Shown in pieces: positions 32,365 through 37,770 of a DNA stretch of 37,770 bases. This DNA is from Ignavibacteriales bacterium (GTDB lineage Bacteria > Bacteroidota > Ignavibacteria > UBA10030): NCBI GenBank assembly GCA_016194505.1, contig JACQBK010000036.1, positions 1-37,770 of the forward strand. Direction: 5' to 3'. How positions within the stretch are numbered: the first letter of the stretch is position 1; every line of letters starts with the position of its first letter. The position numbers and the translations under genes were made by a program. The notes under the pieces were generated by a model. It made no database searches, was not told where the DNA came from, and saw only the letters and a list, made by a program, of their open reading frames with translations.

Positions 32365-35025
32365 ATGATTCTTGAGAAACGTGCCCAAACTCCTATAGAA
32401 ACACGAAGTTACGGCAAGTTCTATATTATCTTCAGTGGAATTCTTTTCCTGGGGACGATGTGGGCGGTATGGGATGAGGTCCGAATCCGACGTCCTTGGA
32501 AAGAATATCAATCGAATTACCACGAAATACTTGTAGCAAAACTGGATTCTTTGCAGAACGCTAACGTAGCACAGTTAGATTCCACTCAAGTGATGCAACT
32601 TGACGCGGATTTAGAGCAAGCAAACGCAAAGCTCGACTCCGATGAGTATAAAAAAAGCGTGAGCGCTAAAACCGATCTTCAAAAGAAATTGGATCTTGCG
32701 ACACGTGAATGGCGGTTTGCCCGCAGCCGTTCTGATGCCTCGTATTATGAATACAAAAAATCCATCCATGAAGGCAAAGAGGACGCGAAGCTTAAAAAGG
32801 AACTTGATAACCATGATGCCGATATTGTCAAGTTTGCCAACGAGATGGATGACCTCAATAAAAAAATTGCTGAGGTTGATATTGTCATCAACAAGTATAA
32901 AGATATTGTGGATAGCCTTACGGCGATGAAAACAAAAATGTTTGCAAAGGCTAATGCGGTTGGATTAAAACTTGAGCGTGCTCGTAAGATGCCCGTGCAA
33001 ATCAAACAAGTCGTCCTTACTGATTTTGAGTTCACCCCATTTAATGAAATTAAAGCGCGGGTTGACCGCTGTCAAACTTGCCACGCTGGCTGGGCGGATG
33101 AGCTTATGGCGGATGTCCCGCAGCCATTCAAAAAACATCCCATGCCTGAGCTGTTGGCAAAACACAATCCCGAGTTTTTCGGTTGCACGACATGCCATAG
33201 GGGACAGGGTCCGGCGCTAACTGCCGGTTTTGCTCATGGCGACGAAGACCATTACTGGGAAACGCCGTTGCTTCGCGGCAACGATGTTTACGCAAGCTGC
33301 AATAGCTGTCATACTAATGAAACGGCATTGAAGTTCGCGAAGCCGTATGTCCGCGCAAAGCAAATCATGTTGGATTCCGGCTGTTACGGTTGCCATGAAA
33401 TAAAAGGCTTCATTGACCTTCCCAAGATCGGACCTCAGTTGAACTCGCTCCCCACAAAAACTCAACCTGAGTGGATTTTCCGCTGGGTGAAAAATCCAAA
33501 AGAATATAACCAGCGCACGCGGATGCCGAATTTTAAGTTTAGCGATGAACAGGCTGAAGCGATCACGGCGTACCTCACGAAGATTGGCAAAGAGTCCACG
33601 TACCAGTTTGCAAAAGCGCGTGGAGGGTACACAGGCGGAAATGCCACAACAGGAAAGCAATTATTTGAAGCGGTCGGATGTCAGGCGTGCCATACGCTTG
33701 GTGAAAATCATGTTGTCCGTGATTCGCGAGGCACAAGTTATGACATCGCTCCCGAGTTAACGCGCGTTGGCAGTAAAGTGAATGCTGATTGGATGTTCGA
33801 TTGGATCAAGAACCCGCGGCATTTTAATCCTGAGACGCGCATGCCAAGTCTCCGGCTCACTGATGACGAAGCACGGCATATTGTTGCATATCTTGTGACA
33901 CAAAAGGATACCCGAGAACTTCCTGCTGTAAATTTAGACTTGAATAGCACCGATAAAATTGCCCGCGGGAATAAACTTATACGCGAGTACGGTTGCGCGG
34001 GTTGTCACAATATTAAAGGAATGGAATCAGAAGGCAAAGTGAGCGTGTCGCTGTCGGATTTTGGTCGAAAAAAAGTCGAGCAGATGGATTTCGGCGATAC
34101 AAAAGAAGTTCCTCACAAAGCTGCAGAGGATTATAACGAGAATTCTGATGGCTCAATTGCGGTAAAACATACGTGGGCTGGCTGGGTTCGAGGGAAATTG
34201 AAAAATTCCCGTCAGTATGCAACTGAGCGCATTGCCCAGAAAATGCCCGTTTTTGCATTCAATGATGAAGAAGTAAATCTCATTAGGATGTTGCTCTTAA
34301 GTATGACGAAAGACACTCCGTTGCCCTCTTACCAGCGTACCTTTGACAAACGCCAGCAGGATATTGAAGCGGGTCGTCGAGTCACGATGCAATATAACTG
34401 CATACAATGCCATTCATTGGAGGACCGCGGGGGTTATATCTTGCCGAAGTATGAAGAGGCTGCGATGGGTCCACCGATGTTGCCGGAAAGCCAAGGGGCG
34501 AAAGTGCAAGAACCATGGTTGTATGGATTTTTACATAATCCCAGCACCATTCGTCCGTGGCTGCAAATACGCATGCCGACATTTAGTTTAACCGATGACG
34601 AGATTTCTAAAATCAATAAGTACTTTTTGGGGATGTCGAAGCAGGAGTTATCGTTCCGTGATTATGCGGCAACGCCTGTTGATGAAAAATATTTGACGCC
34701 AGGTAAGAAACTTTTTGAAACCTATCAGTGCGCCAAATGTCATCCGACTGGGGCTGTAAAATTAGGCGGGGCTGTTTCCACTTCCGATTTAGCTCCGAAC
34801 TTGACAATGGCTTCTTCCCGCTTAAAACCGGAATGGATTATTGATTGGCTGCACGATCCATCGAAATTGCAGCCGGGCACGCGCATGCCTGCGTTTTTCT
34901 TTGAGGGCAAAGCGCCGGATGAGACAGTCTTTAACGGCAATGCCGATGAGCAAATCAAAGCGCTTAAGACGTATGTGTGGAGCATTGGAGCAAAACGGAA
35001 AAGCCCGGTAGCTATGGGAAACTAA
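32365..35025 (+). CDS. Membrane-anchored octaheme cytochrome c of the bc complex
   Basis: This 886-residue protein carries eight CxxCH heme motifs (first cysteines at 236, 274, 312, 340, 439, 544, 679 and 789). A single N-terminal anchor (about 18-36) is followed by a charged, heptad-rich region of about 170 residues (45-215) that looks like a coiled-coil stalk. The first three hemes are spaced exactly 38 residues apart. The last five belong to tandem class I cytochrome c modules, each with a methionine-ligand segment such as RTRMPNF, ETRMPSL, QKMPVF, QIRMPTF or GTRMPAF. No cytochrome c1 gene is present, so this subunit probably replaces it and passes electrons towards the oxidase. A TAAGGA site precedes the ATG. 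The exact order of heme use is unknown. Confidence 0.9.
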   Translation: MILEKRAQTPIETRSYGKFYIIFSGILFLGTMWAVWDEVRIRRPWKEYQSNYHEILVAKLDSLQNANVAQLDSTQVMQLDADLEQANAKLDSDEYKKSVSAKTDLQKKLDLATREWRFARSRSDASYYEYKKSIHEGKEDAKLKKELDNHDADIVKFANEMDDLNKKIAEVDIVINKYKDIVDSLTAMKTKMFAKANAVGLKLERARKMPVQIKQVVLTDFEFTPFNEIKARVDRCQTCHAGWADELMADVPQPFKKHPMPELLAKHNPEFFGCTTCHRGQGPALTAGFAHGDEDHYWETPLLRGNDVYASCNSCHTNETALKFAKPYVRAKQIMLDSGCYGCHEIKGFIDLPKIGPQLNSLPTKTQPEWIFRWVKNPKEYNQRTRMPNFKFSDEQAEAITAYLTKIGKESTYQFAKARGGYTGGNATTGKQLFEAVGCQACHTLGENHVVRDSRGTSYDIAPELTRVGSKVNADWMFDWIKNPRHFNPETRMPSLRLTDDEARHIVAYLVTQKDTRELPAVNLDLNSTDKIARGNKLIREYGCAGCHNIKGMESEGKVSVSLSDFGRKKVEQMDFGDTKEVPHKAAEDYNENSDGSIAVKHTWAGWVRGKLKNSRQYATERIAQKMPVFAFNDEEVNLIRMLLLSMTKDTPLPSYQRTFDKRQQDIEAGRRVTMQYNCIQCHSLEDRGGYILPKYEEAAMGPPMLPESQGAKVQEPWLYGFLHNPSTIRPWLQIRMPTFSLTDDEISKINKYFLGMSKQELSFRDYAATPVDEKYLTPGKKLFETYQCAKCHPTGAVKLGGAVSTSDLAPNLTMASSRLKPEWIIDWLHDPSKLQPGTRMPAFFFEGKAPDETVFNGNADEQIKALKTYVWSIGAKRKSPVAMGN

Positions 35026-35070
35026 TTTGTACTGCTAAGAATTCGAACCAATATTTTTAAAATTTTGCAG

Positions 35071-35130
35071 TCCTGCGGGACAGGAAAAAGTCCTGCGCGA
35101 CAGGAAAAATTCCTGTCGTACAGGAAAGTT
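35071..35130. repeat. Three tandem 20-bp palindromic repeats
   Basis: Units at 35071-35090, 35091-35110 and 35111-35130 each have the form TCCTG-N5-CAGGA followed by a short A-rich spacer. The arms are invariant while the 5-base centres differ (CGGGA, CGCGA, TCGTA). They lie between the octaheme gene and the cupredoxin gene. The 20-base period is close to two DNA turns. They could be protein sites or a run of small RNA hairpins. Confidence 0.75.
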
Positions 35131-35156
35131 TCGAGAGCGGAGAGAAGATATGCGTT

Positions 35157-35185
35157 TTTCGGTCAAATTGAATGAATTTCGGTCA
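35157..35185. repeat. Direct repeat, 9 bases, 20-bp spacing
   Basis: TTTCGGTCA occurs at 35157-35165 and again at 35177-35185, start to start 20 bases, the same period as the palindromes just upstream. It is a possible pair of binding sites on one DNA face. Confidence 0.5.
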
Positions 35186-35227
35186 GCAAAGTAGGCTCTG
35201 GAGGATAGGATATCATCAATAGTACAA

Positions 35228-35250
35228 TTGATTTTCCGACATTAAATCAA
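35228..35250. promoter_or_regulatory. Inverted repeat upstream of the cupredoxin gene
   Basis: TTGATTT (35228-35234) is matched by AAATCAA (35244-35250) across 9 bases, 33 bases before the ATG. No matching promoter was recognised, so a role as operator is only a suggestion. Confidence 0.35.
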
Positions 35251-35283
35251 ACAACTACATTACATTATTAAGGAGTTATACGA

Positions 35284-35973
35284 ATGAAAGTTCTCGCGAT
35301 TGGAATAGTAACCCTCTGCTTGCTGAGTAGCGCGGTAGCGGGGGATGTAACTGGTAAAGTGTCCTTCGACGGCAAGGCACCTGCGGCGGTGAAGTTAAAA
35401 ATGAATGCAGACCCGATTTGCATGAAGGGTCACCCCACAGACGTATATGGGGAAGAAGTCGTCGTCAATAAGAACGGCACGTTGAAAAATGTTCTTATCT
35501 ATGTGAAAGATGGATTAGGTGGTAAAACGTTTCCCGCTCCTAATCAAAAGCTGGTCTTCGATCAAATTGGATGTGCCTATAAGCCTCACGTCTTAGGCAT
35601 TCAACTTGGTCAGGAGTTGGAAGTTTTGAATAGCGACCCAACCTTGCACAATGTTCATTCACTCTCAAAAATGAATACCCAGTTTAACCAAGCTATGCCG
35701 ATTAAGGGCATGAAGATAACCAAAAAATTTGACAAGGTAGAGACCTTTAAAGTGAAATGCGAAGTCCATACCTGGATGGGGGCGTATATCGGCGTATTTA
35801 GCCATCCATTTTATGCCGTGACAGGTGATGATGGGTCCTTTACCTTAAAGGGCGTTCCCGCCGGTGATTACACGATTGAAGCCTGGCATGAGAAGTATGG
35901 TGTCCAAACAGCAAAAGTAAAAGTTGATGCTGCCGGTAAAGTTACCGCTGATTTCAAATTCAAAGGAAACTAA
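35284..35973 (+). CDS. Periplasmic cupredoxin-like protein
   Basis: This 229-residue exported protein has a signal peptide (1-19, cleavage after AVA) and a plastocyanin-like domain. Likely copper ligands are H122 or H125 (LHNVH), C159, H162 and M165 (CEVHTWM), the usual His-Cys-His-Met set. The C-terminal part (about 176-229), VTGDDGSFTLKGVPAGDYTI, resembles the carboxypeptidase regulatory-type beta sandwich. It lies between the octaheme cytochrome and cytochrome oxidase subunit I, so a role as electron carrier between the two, or as copper donor, is plausible. A Shine-Dalgarno site AAGGAG precedes the ATG. Confidence 0.8.
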   Translation: MKVLAIGIVTLCLLSSAVAGDVTGKVSFDGKAPAAVKLKMNADPICMKGHPTDVYGEEVVVNKNGTLKNVLIYVKDGLGGKTFPAPNQKLVFDQIGCAYKPHVLGIQLGQELEVLNSDPTLHNVHSLSKMNTQFNQAMPIKGMKITKKFDKVETFKVKCEVHTWMGAYIGVFSHPFYAVTGDDGSFTLKGVPAGDYTIEAWHEKYGVQTAKVKVDAAGKVTADFKFKGN

Positions 35974-36030
35974 ATTTTGTAGCGTTGGTTTAAAAAATCG
36001 GCACTATACTATTCTGAAAGGGATACCGAA

Positions 36031-37770
36031 TTGGCACATGCAGCTACTGTTGAGCATTCCGCGCATGCTCACGATCATGAACACGAATTAGGCTTTGTGC
36101 GCAAATACATTTTCTCGCAGGATCATAAGGTGATTGGCGTGCAGTATGCCATCACGAGCTTATTGTTTCTGTTCTTTGGCTTTACGCTTATGATGCTCAT
36201 GCGCTGGCAGCTTGCATATCCTGGAAGAGCGATTCCAATCATTGGAAATTGGTTTGGCGAAGCCAACGCTCCGGGCGGCATTATGCTGCCGGAATTTTAC
36301 AACCAGTTAGGCGCAATGCATGGCACGATCATGGTATTTATGGGCGTTGTGCCCCTTGCTGTAGGCGCATTCGGGAATTTTGTTGTTCCTTTGCAAATTG
36401 GCGCGCCCGATATGGCGTTCCCCAAGCTTAACATGATGAGCTATTGGACGTACTTTCTCGGCGGCGTAACGATGTTGACAAGCTTCTTCGTGCCGGGTGG
36501 TGCGGCAAATTCCGGCTGGACGTCTTACGCTCCCCTTTCTGTGATTGCTACAATGGGACAAACCGTTTGGCTGTTTGGAATGGTTTTGCTCATCACGTCG
36601 TCCTTGCTTGGTTCCGTAAATTTTATTGTTACGATTATTCAACTGCGCGTAAAGGGTCTTACCTTTATGCGGCTTCCATTCTTTGTATGGGCGCAGCTTG
36701 TTACATCGTTCCTTTTGCTGTTAGCGTTTCCACCGCTTGAAGCGGCAGGCATTCTCCAGCTTATGGATAGATTGGTAGGAACAAGCTTTTTCATGCCCAG
36801 TGGACTTGTCGTGGCAGGCCAAGCGCTCACAAACAGCGGGGGAGGGAGTCCGATTCTTTGGCAGCATTTGTTTTGGTTCCTTGCTCATCCGGAAGTGTAT
36901 GTTTTAATTCTTCCTGCAATGGGAATCATTGCTGAAATTATTCCCAATAACACCCGCAAACCGATTTGGGGATACAAGTCGCTTGTCTATGCAAGCGTTT
37001 TCTTGGGGTTTATGTCGTTTATTGTGTGGGCGCACCACATGTTCCTTACGGGCATGGGAACCACCATCAGTGCGTTTTTCCAGACAACGACAATGATTAT
37101 TTCGATACCCTCTGTCATCATTCTAACGGCGCTTGTCATCTCGTTATACGGCGGTTCGATTCGTTTCAATACACCGATGATGTTTGCGCTGGCATTTCTT
37201 CCAATGTTCGGTATCGGCGGATTGACCGGATTGCCGCTGGGTCTTGCTCCAAGCGACATACATCTCCATGATACCTATTATGTCATAGGCCACTTCCATT
37301 ATGTTGTTGCACCGGGAACCATCTTTGCCCTTTTTGCAGGCGTCTATTATTGGTATCCCAAGGTAACAGGTCGGCGCATGAGCGAGAAGCTCGGTAAGCT
37401 TCATTTCTGGGGATCCATTGTCTCTATAAATTTCATTTTCATGCCCATGTTTATACAAGGCTTAGCAGGAGTTTCTCGCAGGTTATATGATGGGGGACAA
37501 CAATACGCACATGCTCAAGGAGTTCTTTATCTTAACGAGGTTATGTCAATTGCAGCATGGACACTTGCGCTGTTCCAACTTCCATTTATTTTTAACTTCT
37601 TTTGGAGTATCAAAAAGGGCGAGAAGGCGAATGACAACCCCTGGGAAGCAACGACGTTGGAGTGGGCAACACCAACGCCTCCGCCACATGGAAATTTCCT
37701 GAAAGAGCCTGTGGTCTACCGAGGTCCATACGAATACAGCGTTCCCGGACACAAAACCGATTATATTCCA
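36031..37770 (+). CDS. Cytochrome c oxidase subunit I (3' end beyond the window)
   Basis: This 580-residue open frame runs off the window without a stop. It is a heme-copper oxidase subunit I with at least 12 helices. Ligands seen are H97 and H423 for low-spin heme, H286 with cross-linking Y290 (HPEVY) and H335-H336 for CuB, and H421 for the high-spin heme. D-channel residues D127 and N134 and the inner glutamate E288 are present. By an ungapped count from the HH pair, the K-channel lysine is replaced by I364 in ISIPSVIILTAL. The start is a TTG at 36031 with the purine-rich GAAAGGGA about 9 bases upstream; the His-rich N-terminus (AHAHDHEHEL) supports it. Subunit II is not upstream. Confidence 0.93.
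   Translation, partial: MAHAATVEHSAHAHDHEHELGFVRKYIFSQDHKVIGVQYAITSLLFLFFGFTLMMLMRWQLAYPGRAIPIIGNWFGEANAPGGIMLPEFYNQLGAMHGTIMVFMGVVPLAVGAFGNFVVPLQIGAPDMAFPKLNMMSYWTYFLGGVTMLTSFFVPGGAANSGWTSYAPLSVIATMGQTVWLFGMVLLITSSLLGSVNFIVTIIQLRVKGLTFMRLPFFVWAQLVTSFLLLLAFPPLEAAGILQLMDRLVGTSFFMPSGLVVAGQALTNSGGGSPILWQHLFWFLAHPEVYVLILPAMGIIAEIIPNNTRKPIWGYKSLVYASVFLGFMSFIVWAHHMFLTGMGTTISAFFQTTTMIISIPSVIILTALVISLYGGSIRFNTPMMFALAFLPMFGIGGLTGLPLGLAPSDIHLHDTYYVIGHFHYVVAPGTIFALFAGVYYWYPKVTGRRMSEKLGKLHFWGSIVSINFIFMPMFIQGLAGVSRRLYDGGQQYAHAQGVLYLNEVMSIAAWTLALFQLPFIFNFFWSIKKGEKANDNPWEATTLEWATPTPPPHGNFLKEPVVYRGPYEYSVPGHKTDYIP

Noticed and set aside
35071-35130. CRISPR array
   Set aside because: The units are contiguous 20-base palindromes with no unique spacers, and no cas genes are nearby.
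35985-36012. Promoter before oxidase subunit I (TTGGTT-N16-TACTAT)
   Set aside because: Both hexamers are weak compared with the other promoters in the window, and the spacing differs from the 17 bases seen elsewhere.

Overview
The window is a gene-dense bacterial chromosome segment, of moderate G+C by eye, and almost all of it is ordinary core genome. I infer a member of the FCB group, most likely near Ignavibacteria, Kapabacteria or Chlorobi. The evidence is bacillithiol synthesis (bshC), paired LolC/E-type permeases with a LolD-type ATPase, a DUF3098-like small membrane protein, a b6-type split cytochrome b beside a multiheme cytochrome c, weak or absent Shine-Dalgarno sites in front of many genes, and sigma70-like promoters of the form TTGNNN-N17-TATATT. 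That promoter form differs from the TTTG / TAnnTTTG elements of Bacteroidia. No phage, insertion sequence or CRISPR array was seen.

Layout. (1) 1-6043: an AtuA-like two-gene pair, prfB with its programmed +1 frameshift, and two Lol-type permeases plus their ATPase. (2) 6044-6927: a promoter followed by two C-rich-loop hairpins (possible small RNA), a small membrane protein, tRNA-Lys(TTT), an inverted-repeat element, tRNA-Leu(GAG) and a terminator. (3) 6947-15651: a mixed housekeeping run containing a CMD-like protein, acyP, ispF, DedA, PAP2 phosphatase, lnt, threonine aldolase, a thioesterase, trpE, trpG and a LOG protein. (4) 15664-25077: the classic rimP-nusA-infB-rbfA-truB-ribF-rpsO-pnp operon, with a promoter-then-terminator leader in front and a terminator behind. 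(5) 25090-29182: aroA, a MalK-type ATPase and, on the opposite strand, bshC. (6) 29183-37770: a divergent control region with a Fur-like box, then a respiratory cluster of ferredoxin, Rieske protein, cytochrome b N-half, cytochrome b C-half, octaheme cytochrome c, cupredoxin-like protein and cytochrome oxidase subunit I, which runs off the window end.

How it works together. Region 6 looks like a quinol-to-oxygen chain: Rieske and split cytochrome b oxidise quinol, a membrane-anchored octaheme cytochrome (in place of c1) carries electrons, and a periplasmic cupredoxin and the oxidase follow. The cluster sits behind a strong promoter with a 14/15 match to the Fur 7-1-7 box, suggesting iron control of an iron-rich complex. 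Lol and Lnt genes mature and sort lipoproteins. The rimP-pnp operon covers ribosome maturation, transcription control, translation start and RNA decay.

Most worth a second look: the in-frame amber codon where a Trp is expected in the ferredoxin, the Fur-like box, the octaheme subunit with its coiled-coil stalk, the missing K-channel lysine in the oxidase, the promoter-terminator leader of rimP-nusA, the candidate small RNA at about 6096-6176, and the 20-bp palindromic repeats at 35071-35130.
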